Below, one piece after another: positions 10,781 to 19,930 of a stretch of DNA of 64,000 nucleotides. How positions within the stretch are numbered: the first letter of the stretch is position 1; every line of letters begins with the position of its first letter. The stretch covers positions 134,244-198,243 of the forward strand of contig NZ_CP034885.1 in NCBI RefSeq assembly GCF_005083105.1. The letters run 5' to 3'. A model generated the notes under the pieces. That model did no database searches. It was not told the DNA's origin and saw only the letters and a program-made list of their open reading frames with translations. The DNA comes from Buchnera aphidicola (Aphis nerii). Lineage in GTDB: Bacteria > Pseudomonadota > Gammaproteobacteria > Enterobacterales > Enterobacteriaceae. The position numbers and the translations under genes were made by a program.

Positions 10781-11596
10781 ATGAGAAAACATATTCCCCT
10801 AAAAAAATTTAGTCAAAATTTTCTTATAGATTCTTCTATAGTTAAAAAAATAGTTGAATTTATTAATCCGCAATTAAATGAAATATTAGTTGAAATTGGT
10901 CCAGGACTTGCTGCATTAACTCGACCTGTTTGTAATTTAATAGATGAATTAATTGTAATTGAAATCGATAAATATTTATTAGAAAGATTAAAAAAATGTT
11001 CATTTTACTCAAAATTGATAATATTTTATCAAGATGCTGTAAAATTTAATTATTTAAAATTGTTTAATAAAAAAGATAGATTAATTCGGGTTTTTGGTAA
11101 TTTACCATATCATGTCGCTACGTCTTTAATATTAAATTTATTTAAAAATATTAAAATTATTAAAGATATGAATTTTATGTTACAAAAAGAAGTTGCTGAA
11201 CGCTTAGTTGCCCTACCGGGAAGTAAATCATATGGTCGTTTGAGTATTATTGCTCAATATTACTGTAATATAAAAATATTATTAGACGTTTCACCGAAAT
11301 GTTTTAGACCAGTTCCTAAAGTAGATTCAATATTTTTAAATTTAACGCCTTATACTAATTTTTATCCTTATTTCACTCATAATGTAAAAGTTCTTAGTTA
11401 TATTACAAATTTAGCTTTTCAAAAACGTAGAAAAATATTAAAAAATAGTTTAGGGAAATTATTTTCTGAAAAAGTTTTAACAACATTAAATATTAATCCA
11501 CAAGAAAGACCAGAAAATATTTCTATATTGCAATACTGTCAGTTATCTAATTACATCATAGAAAATAATATATATTGCAAGTCTATTTCTATTTGA
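10781..11596 (+). CDS. rsmA: 16S rRNA (A1518/A1519) dimethyltransferase
   Basis: 271 residues, E. coli KsgA length. It dimethylates two adjacent adenines in the 3' hairpin of 16S rRNA late in small-subunit assembly. The S-adenosylmethionine-binding motif E-I-G-P-G-L-A-A-L-T is near residue 38, the acidic E-I-D-K follows, and the catalytic N-L-P-Y motif is near 107. The C-terminal helical domain contains the family segment L-A-F-Q-K-R-R-K-I-L-K-N-S-L. No ribosome-binding site is obvious before the ATG, which is common in this genome. It ends 32 bases before apaH. In E. coli apaG lies between these two genes; it is missing here. Confidence 0.95.
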   Translation: MRKHIPLKKFSQNFLIDSSIVKKIVEFINPQLNEILVEIGPGLAALTRPVCNLIDELIVIEIDKYLLERLKKCSFYSKLIIFYQDAVKFNYLKLFNKKDRLIRVFGNLPYHVATSLILNLFKNIKIIKDMNFMLQKEVAERLVALPGSKSYGRLSIIAQYYCNIKILLDVSPKCFRPVPKVDSIFLNLTPYTNFYPYFTHNVKVLSYITNLAFQKRRKILKNSLGKLFSEKVLTTLNINPQERPENISILQYCQLSNYIIENNIYCKSISI

Positions 11597-11628
11597 ATAT
11601 ATATTACTTATACTTTAAGAGAAATAAA

Positions 11629-12441
11629 ATGAGCATTTATTTTATTAGTGATATTCATGGTTGTTATAAAGAATTAAAACTACTTTTAAAAAAATCACAT
11701 TTTAATATTAATAATGATTATTTATGGATTGCAGGTGATTTAGTTTCGAGGGGAAGAAATTCATTAGAGGTTATGAGGTATTTATATTCTATAAAAGATA
11801 GGATAAAAGTAGTACTTGGAAATCATGATCTAAATTTAATTGCAGTTTATTCTGGTATTCAAAAAAATAAAAAAGAAAATTATTTCGATGATTTTTTATC
11901 TGCTCACGATAGTGATCAATTAATTAATTGGTTACGTTCTCAATCTATTTTAAAAATTGATAAAAAACAAAAAATTATTATGGTACATGCAGGAATAAGT
12001 CCTCAATTAAATTTACAAGTAGCTCAAGAATGTTCTTTAGAAATTGAAGCATGTTTATTAAGTAATAATTACCCTTTATTTTTAAAGTCTGTTTTAAATA
12101 ACAAAATAAGTTATTGGGATTCTAATTACAAAAAAATTGATCAATTACGATATGGTATTAATGTTTTTACACGTATAAGATATTGTTATCCTGATGGAAA
12201 GTTAAATCTTACATGTAAACAATCTCCTAGCATCGTTAAATATCCATTATTACCATGGTTTCTTATATCAAATGAATATATAAAAAAATATTCTATTATT
12301 TTTGGACATTGGTCATCTTTGAAGGGAACAAATGTACCATCTCAATTTTTTCCATTAGATCATGGGTGCTGTTGGGGTGGAGAATTATCAATATTACGAT
12401 GGGAAGATAAAAAATATTTCCATCAATCTTATCAAAGATGA
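11629..12441 (+). CDS. apaH: Diadenosine tetraphosphatase (symmetrical)
   Basis: 270 residues from the ATG at 11629. The frame stays open upstream into rsmA, but the family N-terminus (Y-F-I-S-D-I-H-G-C-Y) and an AAGAGA element just before it favour this start. ApaH splits Ap4A into two ADP and can remove NpnN caps from RNA. Metallophosphatase motifs are intact: D-I-H-G near residue 8, G-D-L-V-S-R-G near 35, G-N-H-D near 65 and H-A-G-I near 119. The C-terminal F-G-H-W-S-S-L and D-H-G-C-C-W-G-G segments match E. coli. It is about 10 residues shorter than E. coli at the C-terminal tail. It converges with folA. Confidence 0.95.
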   Translation: MSIYFISDIHGCYKELKLLLKKSHFNINNDYLWIAGDLVSRGRNSLEVMRYLYSIKDRIKVVLGNHDLNLIAVYSGIQKNKKENYFDDFLSAHDSDQLINWLRSQSILKIDKKQKIIMVHAGISPQLNLQVAQECSLEIEACLLSNNYPLFLKSVLNNKISYWDSNYKKIDQLRYGINVFTRIRYCYPDGKLNLTCKQSPSIVKYPLLPWFLISNEYIKKYSIIFGHWSSLKGTNVPSQFFPLDHGCCWGGELSILRWEDKKYFHQSYQR

Positions 12442-12469
12442 ATACATAACATAAATATTTAATGACTAT

Positions 12470-12967
12470 CTATCTAACTAATATTTCGAAACAGAAATCA
12501 TAATCATGTTGGCTATCTTTAAAAAAATTTTGCTTAAATATTGTTTTCCAATTTTTAAATAATTTGTATTTTGGAAAATAAGAATCTCCAATAATATTAC
12601 AATTTACATGAGTTAAATATAATTTATTAGCATAAAACAACATTTGTTTATATATTTTACCTCCTCCAATAATCATGATTTCTTCATTTTGATTATATTT
12701 TGAGTATACAGTGGAGATTATAGCATTATTAATTGAATTTACCCATATAACATTTTTGTTAATTATTTTTTTTCGACTAATAACTATGTTATTTCGCGCA
12801 GGTAAAGCATTGATGAGAGATTCCCAAGTTAAACGTCCCATAATAATATTTTTATATATTGTGTTTTTTTTAAACCATTTTAAATCTTCTGGGAGTTTCC
12901 AAGGTATTTTATTTTTGTTACCAATAACTAAATTATTAGAAATAGCTGCTATTAAACTAATTTTCAT
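12470..12967 (-). CDS. folA: Dihydrofolate reductase
   Basis: 165 residues, E. coli 159. FolA reduces dihydrofolate to tetrahydrofolate with NADPH. The N-terminus M-K-I-S-L-I-A-A-I, the substrate loop I-P-W-K-L-P-E-D-L-K-W-F-K with the catalytic aspartate, the I-M-G-R-L-T-W-E-S segment and the nucleotide-binding I-M-I-I-G-G-G-K-I-Y are all present. The C-terminal half is more diverged and lysine/asparagine-rich. It lies 73 bases downstream of carB and could be the last gene of the minus-strand run. It converges with apaH, as in E. coli where folA and apaH also meet. A 113-residue plus-strand frame across this gene (12711-13052) is a shadow. Confidence 0.94.
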   Translation of the reverse strand: MKISLIAAISNNLVIGNKNKIPWKLPEDLKWFKKNTIYKNIIMGRLTWESLINALPARNNIVISRKKIINKNVIWVNSINNAIISTVYSKYNQNEEIMIIGGGKIYKQMLFYANKLYLTHVNCNIIGDSYFPKYKLFKNWKTIFKQNFFKDSQHDYDFCFEILVR

Positions 12968-13040
12968 GTCATTAAAATTTTTAAGAGTTATAAATATGTT
13001 TTACAACATATTTATAAAAAGTATTTTATTTAAAATAAGT

Positions 13041-16000
13041 TTAATGTTTTAAATTTATTTTTTTATGAATTTCTTGTAATGATATAATATTTTTTATTGG
13101 GTCTTCATTCAACGCCATTACTGTAGCGAATGCACCATTAATAGTTGTATCATAGTGAACCCTATATTGTAAAGCACTTCGGCAGATTAATTTTGCATCC
13201 TTCATACCTTGATGACATGATGTTGTATTTACAATATATGCGTACTCTCCATTTTTCAAACGATCTTGTATATGAGGTCTACCTTCATATACTTTATTTA
13301 CTAATCTAGAAATAATTCCAGATTTTTTTAAGGCTTTAGAAGTACCTCTAGTAGCATCAATTTTAAATCCAAACTTTTGTAATTTGACTGCTAAATTTAC
13401 AATATTTTTTTTATCATTATCTCGTACTGATAGCAATACACGTCCTGATTTTTTCATGTTAGTATGAGCGCCAAGCATAGCTTTAGAAAATGCTTCTGAA
13501 AAATTTTTTCCAATGCCCATTACTTCCCCTGTAGATCTCATTTCTGGTCCCAATATAGGATCAACACCTTGAAATTTGTCAAAAGGTAAAACAGCTTCTT
13601 TGACTGAAAAGAACGATGGAATAATTTCTTTTGTGAAACCTTGTTCGTCTAATTTTTTACCACACATAACACGTACAGAAATTTTTGCAAGTGCCAATCC
13701 TGTCGCTTTTGATACAAATGGAACTGTTCGAGCAGCTCTTGGATTTACTTCAAGAATATATATTTCATTATTTTTAATTGCAAATTGGACATTCATTAAT
13801 CCCTTTACAGATAATTCAAATGCTAATTTTTTAACTTGTTTTCTAATTTTATCTTGAATTTTTCTTGTTAATGTATATGCTGGTAAAGAACATGCTGAAT
13901 CTCCAGAATGTACTCCGGCTTGTTCAATGTGTTCCATAATACCTCCTATTAATACTGTTTTTCCATCACAGATAGCATCAACATCAACTTCTGTTGCATA
14001 ATTTAAATATTGATCTAGTAAAATTGGAGTAGTATTTTTTTCTTTTAGTGTTGTTTTAAAATATTGATCTAATTCAGATGGTTCATAAACAATTTCCATT
14101 GCTCTACCCCCTAATACATAAGATGGTCGAACCATAATAGGGTAGCCAATTTGAAATGCTTTTTGATGAGCTTCTTTTAAATTTAAAACAGTAGCGTTTA
14201 AAGGTTGTTTTAAATTTAATTTTGTTACAATTTTTTGAAAACGATTACGATCTTCTGCTTTATCAATAGAATCTGGTTTAGTTCCAATGATTGGTATTCC
14301 TTCTTTTTCAAACGCCTTTGCTAATTTTAATGGTGTTTGTCCACCATATTGAATAATTACTCCGTAAGGTTGTTCGATTTTAACTATTTCTAAAACATTT
14401 TCTAATGTAATAGGTTCAAAGTAGAGTCTGTCAGATATATCATAATCTGTAGATACTGTTTCTGGATTACAATTAATCATAATTGCTTCAAAACCATCTT
14501 CTCTTAATGCTTGTGCAGCATGTACACAACAATAATCAAATTCTATTCCTTGTCCTATTCTGTTAGGACCCCCTCCTATTATAATAATTTTTTTATTATT
14601 CTTTGTCGGATTTGCTTCACATTCATCTTCCCAGGTAGAATACATATACGCTGTTTCAGTGGAAAATTCAGCTGAACATGTATCAATTCTTTTATAAACA
14701 GGATGTAATTTTAATTTATATCGAAGATTACGTATGTCATTTTCTTTTTTATTTGTTAATATTGCTATGCGTAAATCTGAAAAACCTTTTCTTTTAATAA
14801 AATATAAAAATTTATAACTTAACCCGATAAATCCATTTTTTTTAATTTTTTCTTCTAAAATAATTATTTCTTGAATTTGTATGAGAAACCAAGGATCAAT
14901 AGATGTTAATTCAAAAACATCGTCTATAGACATTCCTAATCTAAATGCATCACCGATATACCAAATTCTGTCTGCACCGGCTTCTTTTAGTTCATGTCTA
15001 ATTTTTATTAAACATTTTGGATCTGATATAGATATTTTAGAATTGAAGCCACTTACTCCAATTTCTAATCCCCGAATAGCTTTTTGGATTGACTCCTGAA
15101 AGGTTCTTCCTATTGCCATTACTTCTCCAACAGATTTCATTTGAGTAGTCAATCTATCATTACATCCTAAAAATTTTTCAAAATTAAATCTGGGTATTTT
15201 AGTTACTATATAATCTATTGATGGTTCAAAAGACGCTGTTGTATTTGTACCTGTAATATCATTAGCAAGCTCGTCTAATGTATATCCTACTGCTAATTTA
15301 GCAGCAATTTTTGCAATTGGAAATCCTGTAGCTTTAGATGCTAATGCAGAAGATCGAGAAACTCTAGGATTCATTTCAATAACTATCATGCGACCATTTT
15401 TTGGATTAATTGCAAATTGTACATTCGAACCTCCAGTTTCTACTCCGATTTCTTCTAAAATAGCCATAGATGCATTTCGCATAATCTGGTATTCTTTATC
15501 AGTTAAAGTTTGTGCTGGAGCTACAGTAATTGAATCCCCGGTATGAATTCCCATAGGATCTAAATTTTCAATAGAACATACAATAATACAATTATTGTTT
15601 TTATCTCGTACAACTTCCATTTCATATTCTTTCCAACCGATTAATGATTCATCAATTAATAATTCAGTAGTAGGAGATAATTTTAATCCTCTTTCACAAA
15701 TTTCTTCAAATTCTTCTTGGTTATAAGCAATGCCGCCACCACTTCCACCCATGGTAAAAGAAGGTCTAATAATACATGGAAATCCTACATTTTTTACTAC
15801 AGATAATGCTTCTTTAATATTATGTGCAATACCACATTTTGCAGTTTTTAGATTAATTTTTTTCATTGAATATTCAAATAATTTTCTATCTTCTGCCTTA
15901 TTAATTGCATCAATCGTAGCACCTATAATTTTAACATTAAACTTTTTTAGTATTCCTCTTCGATTTAGTTCTAAAGCACAATTAAGTGCTGTTTGACCCC

Positions 16001-16271
16001 CCATTGTAGGAAGCAATGCATCTGGACGTTCTTTAATTATAATTTTTCTTACTATTTTCCAGTGAATAGGCTCAATATATGTAGAATCTGCCATATATGG
16101 ATCAGTCATAATAGTAGCAGGATTTGAATTAACAAGAATAATTTTATAACCTTCTTCATGTAATGCTTTACATGCTTGTGCACCTGAATAATCAAATTCA
16201 CATGCTTGTCCAATTACAATAGGACCTGCACCGAGAATTAAGATAGATTTTATATCAGTAGATTTAGGCAT
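13041..16271 (-). CDS. carB: Carbamoyl-phosphate synthase large subunit
   Basis: 1076 residues, full length (E. coli 1073). CarB uses ammonia from CarA, bicarbonate and two ATP to form carbamoyl phosphate for arginine and pyrimidine synthesis. The two duplicated ATP-grasp halves are both intact: [14 protein letters not shown] at the N-terminus and [14 protein letters not shown] near residue 557. M-G-G-S-G-G-G lies near 174 and V-L-G-G-R-A-M near 717, and an E-x-N-P-R motif occurs in each half. The C-terminal allosteric domain (from about 940), which binds ornithine and UMP in E. coli, is present. It follows carA by 13 bases. Arginine supply to the aphid host is a likely reason for its retention. 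Confidence 0.97.
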   Translation of the reverse strand: MPKSTDIKSILILGAGPIVIGQACEFDYSGAQACKALHEEGYKIILVNSNPATIMTDPYMADSTYIEPIHWKIVRKIIIKERPDALLPTMGGQTALNCALELNRRGILKKFNVKIIGATIDAINKAEDRKLFEYSMKKINLKTAKCGIAHNIKEALSVVKNVGFPCIIRPSFTMGGSGGGIAYNQEEFEEICERGLKLSPTTELLIDESLIGWKEYEMEVVRDKNNNCIIVCSIENLDPMGIHTGDSITVAPAQTLTDKEYQIMRNASMAILEEIGVETGGSNVQFAINPKNGRMIVIEMNPRVSRSSALASKATGFPIAKIAAKLAVGYTLDELANDITGTNTTASFEPSIDYIVTKIPRFNFEKFLGCNDRLTTQMKSVGEVMAIGRTFQESIQKAIRGLEIGVSGFNSKISISDPKCLIKIRHELKEAGADRIWYIGDAFRLGMSIDDVFELTSIDPWFLIQIQEIIILEEKIKKNGFIGLSYKFLYFIKRKGFSDLRIAILTNKKENDIRNLRYKLKLHPVYKRIDTCSAEFSTETAYMYSTWEDECEANPTKNNKKIIIIGGGPNRIGQGIEFDYCCVHAAQALREDGFEAIMINCNPETVSTDYDISDRLYFEPITLENVLEIVKIEQPYGVIIQYGGQTPLKLAKAFEKEGIPIIGTKPDSIDKAEDRNRFQKIVTKLNLKQPLNATVLNLKEAHQKAFQIGYPIMVRPSYVLGGRAMEIVYEPSELDQYFKTTLKEKNTTPILLDQYLNYATEVDVDAICDGKTVLIGGIMEHIEQAGVHSGDSACSLPAYTLTRKIQDKIRKQVKKLAFELSVKGLMNVQFAIKNNEIYILEVNPRAARTVPFVSKATGLALAKISVRVMCGKKLDEQGFTKEIIPSFFSVKEAVLPFDKFQGVDPILGPEMRSTGEVMGIGKNFSEAFSKAMLGAHTNMKKSGRVLLSVRDNDKKNIVNLAVKLQKFGFKIDATRGTSKALKKSGIISRLVNKVYEGRPHIQDRLKNGEYAYIVNTTSCHQGMKDAKLICRSALQYRVHYDTTINGAFATVMALNEDPIKNIISLQEIHKKINLKH

Positions 16272-16284
16272 TTTTTTTCCCTAA

Positions 16285-17424
16285 TTAATTACTGAGTTTT
16301 GTTTGATTAAGTAATTTTATAAAATGATCAAATAAATAGGATGCATCATGTGGACCAGGGCTAGCTTCTGGATGCCCTTGAAAGCTAAAAGCTAGTTTAT
16401 CAGTGAGAGATAATCCTTGTAGAGTACCATCAAAAAGTGAAGTATGTGTTATAGAAATATTATTTGGCATCTCTTTTGTATCAACAGTAAAACTATGATT
16501 TTGTGACGTAATAATGACACGATTTGTTTTGAGTTCTCTTACTGGATGATTACCTCCATGGTGACCGAATTTCATTTTAATAATATTAGCTCCACTAGCT
16601 AATGCGAGTAGTTGATGTCCTAAACATATGCCAAACATTGGAATATTAGCTTTTAAAAAATCTTGAATAGATTTAATTGCATAATGACACGGTCTTGGAT
16701 CACCTGGTCCATTAGATAAAAAAATTCCGTCAGGAGATAAATTTAATACTGTTTTTGAACTTGTTTTAGCAGGTACTATAGTTAAATAACATCCTCGATC
16801 TACTAACATACGTAATATATTTCGTTTGACACCAAAATCATATACAATAATATGGAATATATTTTTTTTTTCAGAACATGTTTTTTTTTTGTTAATGTTA
16901 AAACTACCCTGATTCCAATGATAAATATTTTTAGTAGTTACTTTTTTAGCTAAATCTAATCCTTGTAAACTTAAGCAATTTTTAGCTTTTTCATGTGCTA
17001 TAATATAGTTTTCTTTTTTATTTTCTATAATACACCCATTTTGTGATCCCTTTGTTCGTAAAATTCTTGTTAATTTTCTTGTATCAATATCAGATATTGC
17101 GATAATATTATTTTCTTTTAAATAATCAGAAAAGCTTTTTTCACTACGAAAATTACTCGATATAGGAGACATGTCACGAATGATTAAACCTCTTATGTGG
17201 ACTTTAGAGGATTCTTCATCATTTTTATTCGTACCAATGTTTCCAATATGAGGATGAGTTAGTGTTACAATTTGATGTGAGTAAGAAGGATCAGTGATTA
17301 TTTCTTGGTATCCAGTAATTGATGTGTTAAAAACAACTTCTCCTACAGTTGTTCCTTTAGCTCCAATAGAACGTCCATGAAATCTAGTGCCATCTTCTAA
17401 AACTAATACTGCTTCTTGTCCCAA
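16285..17424 (-). CDS. carA: Carbamoyl-phosphate synthase small (glutaminase) subunit
   Basis: 379 residues from a TTG at 17424. The frame extends to a TTG at 17436, but that codon overlaps the ribosome-binding site GGAGG; the TTG at 17424 sits 5 bases after that site. As far as I recall E. coli carA also starts with UUG. CarA is a triad glutamine amidotransferase that feeds ammonia to CarB. The nucleophile cysteine lies in F-G-I-C-L-G-H-Q (about residue 265), and the triad histidine and glutamate in [11 protein letters not shown] near 347. F-L-S-N-G-P-G-D-P is intact near 236. It is the first gene of carAB, after a 192-base leader that carries a candidate promoter. Confidence 0.95.
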   Translation of the reverse strand: MGQEAVLVLEDGTRFHGRSIGAKGTTVGEVVFNTSITGYQEIITDPSYSHQIVTLTHPHIGNIGTNKNDEESSKVHIRGLIIRDMSPISSNFRSEKSFSDYLKENNIIAISDIDTRKLTRILRTKGSQNGCIIENKKENYIIAHEKAKNCLSLQGLDLAKKVTTKNIYHWNQGSFNINKKKTCSEKKNIFHIIVYDFGVKRNILRMLVDRGCYLTIVPAKTSSKTVLNLSPDGIFLSNGPGDPRPCHYAIKSIQDFLKANIPMFGICLGHQLLALASGANIIKMKFGHHGGNHPVRELKTNRVIITSQNHSFTVDTKEMPNNISITHTSLFDGTLQGLSLTDKLAFSFQGHPEASPGPHDASYLFDHFIKLLNQTKLSN

Positions 17425-17495
17425 AACATCCTCCAAAAAATTTTTTTAATATTGATTGAGTTACAAATAATAAGTAAAATATTTTGAAAAATTAA

Positions 17496-17524
17496 ATTTT
17501 AACTAAAATTAATATTTTTGTCTA
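17496..17524 (-). promoter_or_regulatory. Candidate sigma-70-type promoter for carAB
   Basis: On the minus strand TAGACA (17524-17519) and TAAAAT (17501-17496) are separated by exactly 17 bases. Each hexamer differs from the consensus (TTGACA, TATAAT) at one position. It lies about 70 bases upstream of the carA start and downstream of dapB. In so AT-rich a region chance matches are common, so this is only a candidate. Confidence 0.45.
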
Positions 17525-17538
17525 TTTATCGTGATAAA
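17525..17538. promoter_or_regulatory. Small palindrome next to the carA -35 element
   Basis: TTTATC-GT-GATAAA, a 6-base inverted repeat with a 2-base centre, directly abuts the candidate -35 element. It does not resemble the ArgR or PurR operators known upstream of E. coli carAB. It could be an operator remnant or chance. Confidence 0.25.
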
Positions 17539-17616
17539 TATTTTATACATTTTAGTTTTAAAAGTTTATTTTTTAAAAAATATAAAATTAATATAATTAT
17601 TCTCAAAATACACGAT

Positions 17617-18435
17617 TTATAACATGTTTTTTAACAAATCTTTCATAGTAAATAATCCTTTATTTTTCGAAACAACCCAAATAGCTGATTGAATCGCGCC
17701 TTTTGCAAAAGATTTTCTATTGAAAGCTGTATGAGTAATATTAATTTCTTCTTCAGAATTTGTAAATATTACAGAGTGTTTCCCAATAATATTTCCTGAT
17801 CTTATACTAGAAAATCCAATTTTTTTTGGTTCTCTAATTTTTGTAAATCCTTTTTTATGATATAAAGAACTTTTATTTAAATCCCATTTCATAATTTTTG
17901 ATATAGTTTCTCCAATTGTTATTGCAGTTCCTGAAGGAATATCAATTTTATTACGATGATGAAATTCTATAATATCAATATCAGAATTATTTCCTAAAAT
18001 TTTAGTAGTTTTTTTAACTAATTCACAAAGCAAATTTACACCTATACTGAAATTTGATGCTGCTAAAATAGCAATATTTTTTGAATATAATTCGATGGTT
18101 TTTATTTCTGTATTTGAAAATCCAGTAGTGCCAATAATTATTTTTTTTTGAAATGTATTACAATATTCTAAATATTTTAATGTTGCACTGGGACATGTAA
18201 AATCAATTAAAACATCAAAATCATTTTTATTAATATTTAAATGATCCTTAATAAGAACTCCTATATTTCCTATTCCGATTTCTTTTCCAATATCACAATT
18301 AATTAATGGATGATGTTTTTTTACTATAGCTGCAGTTAGACAAGTATTTTTGTTTTTTTGTATTTCTTTAACTAACATTTGCCCCATTCGACCTAAAGGG
18401 CCAGTAATTGCAATACGAGTTATTTTTTTATTCAT
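17617..18435 (-). CDS. dapB: 4-hydroxy-tetrahydrodipicolinate reductase
   Basis: 272 residues from the ATG at 18435 (E. coli 273). A TTG at 18444 overlapping the ispH stop by 4 bases is an alternative start and would add three residues. DapB reduces the product of DapA with NAD(P)H in the diaminopimelate/lysine pathway, which supplies lysine to the host and peptidoglycan. The nucleotide-binding G-R-M-G motif is near residue 14, the catalytic H-H-R-N-K segment near 158, and the substrate-binding S-G-T-A near 167. It is the last gene of the ribF-ileS-lspA-ispH-dapB run. In E. coli dapB also precedes carAB. Confidence 0.95.
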   Translation of the reverse strand: MNKKITRIAITGPLGRMGQMLVKEIQKNKNTCLTAAIVKKHHPLINCDIGKEIGIGNIGVLIKDHLNINKNDFDVLIDFTCPSATLKYLEYCNTFQKKIIIGTTGFSNTEIKTIELYSKNIAILAASNFSIGVNLLCELVKKTTKILGNNSDIDIIEFHHRNKIDIPSGTAITIGETISKIMKWDLNKSSLYHKKGFTKIREPKKIGFSSIRSGNIIGKHSVIFTNSEEEINITHTAFNRKSFAKGAIQSAIWVVSKNKGLFTMKDLLKNML

Positions 18436-18440
18436 ATTTT

Positions 18441-19385
18441 TCAACTTGATAAAAATGTTAAATGTTTAGGTATATTAAAATTTATTTTTTCTTCAGTTCC
18501 TAAAACTTCCTTCGTTTTTTTAGCTCCTATTTTTTGTAAATATTTAATTACTTGTGTTACTAAAAATTCTGGTGCAGATGCTCCTGCTGTAATACCAATA
18601 TATTTTATATTTTTTATCCAATTTACTTGAATATCTTGAAATGATTCAATTTGTTTAGTACATACTCCAGTTTCTTCTCCTATTTCAGCAAGACGATTAG
18701 AATTTGAAGAATTTTTAGATCCTATAACAAATATCATATCAACTATTTTTGATAATTTAATAACTGCATTTTGTCGATTAGTTGTTGCATAACATATATC
18801 TTCTTTTTTAGGACCAGAAATGTGTGGGAATTTGTTTTTTAAAGATTCAATAATAGCTTTAGTATATGTAATAGATAATGTTGTTTGTGTGAAGTAATTT
18901 AATTTTTTACTGTTTTTTTCAATTGATAGTTTATCGACATCTTCTATTGATTCAATAAGATGTATTTTACCATTTTTATTGTTATATTGTCCTATTGTTC
19001 CGATTACTTCAGGGTGTCCTTTATGACCAATAAAAATAGTTTCTATGTTTTTTTTGCTTGCTTTTTCAACTTCCTTGTGTACCTTTGTAACTAAAGGGCA
19101 AGTTGCATTTAAAATTATTAATTGTTTTTTTATAGCTTTTTTTTCGGTTTTTTTTGAAACCCCATGAGCAGAAAAAACTACTATTGAATTGTTTGGAATA
19201 TCTGAAATTTTTTCAACAAAAACAACTCCTTTTTTACGTAATTGTTGTATAACATATTGATTATGTACTAATTCATGTTTAACATAAATAGTTTTTTTAT
19301 AAATTTTTAATGCATTTTCAACAATTAAAATAGCTCTTTTAACACCTGCACAAAAACCTCTTGGATTAGCTAATAAAATATCCAC
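18441..19385 (-). CDS. ispH: 4-hydroxy-3-methylbut-2-enyl diphosphate reductase
   Basis: 314 residues (E. coli 316). IspH is the [4Fe-4S] enzyme that makes IPP and DMAPP in the last step of the methylerythritol phosphate pathway. The three cluster cysteines are visible in G-F-C-A-G-V (residue 12), N-A-T-C-P-L-V (about 96) and D-I-C-Y-A-T-T-N-R-Q (about 196). The S-K-N-S-S-N-S-N-R-L substrate-site stretch is intact. The start is a GTG giving M-D-I-L-L-A-N-P-R-G-F; a GAGG lies about 13 bases upstream. It follows lspA after a 74-base gap where E. coli has fkpB, so fkpB has been lost. IspE of the same pathway is also in this window. Confidence 0.96.
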   Translation of the reverse strand: MDILLANPRGFCAGVKRAILIVENALKIYKKTIYVKHELVHNQYVIQQLRKKGVVFVEKISDIPNNSIVVFSAHGVSKKTEKKAIKKQLIILNATCPLVTKVHKEVEKASKKNIETIFIGHKGHPEVIGTIGQYNNKNGKIHLIESIEDVDKLSIEKNSKKLNYFTQTTLSITYTKAIIESLKNKFPHISGPKKEDICYATTNRQNAVIKLSKIVDMIFVIGSKNSSNSNRLAEIGEETGVCTKQIESFQDIQVNWIKNIKYIGITAGASAPEFLVTQVIKYLQKIGAKKTKEVLGTEEKINFNIPKHLTFLSS

Positions 19386-19459
19386 TTATGTGAAGCCTCA
19401 AAAAAAATTTATATTAAAGTAATATATTTTATTGTAAAATTTTTAAAAAAATAATAAAT

Positions 19460-19930
19460 TTATTGTTTTTTAATAATTTTATATGTATTTTTTATATATA
19501 TAACTACTCCAATAAAAATACTACAATCAGATATATTGAATGTGGCAAAATGCCAATTATCAATGTGTATATCAATGAAATCTATAACAAATCCATAGTA
19601 AATACGATCAATTAAGTTCCCCATGGCTCCTGCAATAATAAGGCAATAAGCTAATTTTTTATCTCTTTTGTTTGATTTCAAAATTTTTTTAAATATTATT
19701 AATATAATAATTATACTTAATATTGACAAAAAAAATCTATTCCATAAATTTTCATTTGATAAAATGCTAAAAGCAACTCCATAATTATGTACATGAAATA
19801 AATTTAATACTGATACAATTTTTTTTGTTTCATATAAGTTTAAATTATTAAAAACTAAATATTTAGAAAGAATATCTAACATTAAAAAAAATATTGTGAT
19901 TAAAAAATATTTTTTATGCATTTGTTTCAT
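19460..19930 (-). CDS. lspA: Lipoprotein signal peptidase (signal peptidase II)
   Basis: 156 residues (E. coli 164). LspA is an inner-membrane aspartyl protease that removes signal peptides from prolipoproteins. Four hydrophobic segments are visible. The family motifs N-Y-G-V-A-F-S near residue 49, [10 protein letters not shown] near 105 and F-N-I-S-D-C near 131 are present. The two catalytic aspartates would be in F-V-I-D-F-I-D and N-I-S-D. The ATG overlaps the ileS stop (ATGA), so the two genes are translationally coupled as in E. coli. Its retention implies that at least some lipoproteins are still made. Confidence 0.95.
   Translation of the reverse strand: MKQMHKKYFLITIFFLMLDILSKYLVFNNLNLYETKKIVSVLNLFHVHNYGVAFSILSNENLWNRFFLSILSIIIILIIFKKILKSNKRDKKLAYCLIIAGAMGNLIDRIYYGFVIDFIDIHIDNWHFATFNISDCSIFIGVVIYIKNTYKIIKKQ

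Noticed and set aside
12711-13052. 113-residue plus-strand frame across folA
   Set aside because: It is antisense to a clear dihydrofolate reductase gene and has no family resemblance or ribosome-binding site.
13576-15996. Several plus-strand frames inside carB
   Set aside because: Shadows of a long, well-conserved coding sequence on the minus strand.
18931-18939. DnaA-box-like TTATCGACA as a replication origin
   Set aside because: A single near-match inside the ispH coding region, with no cluster and no origin-associated genes.
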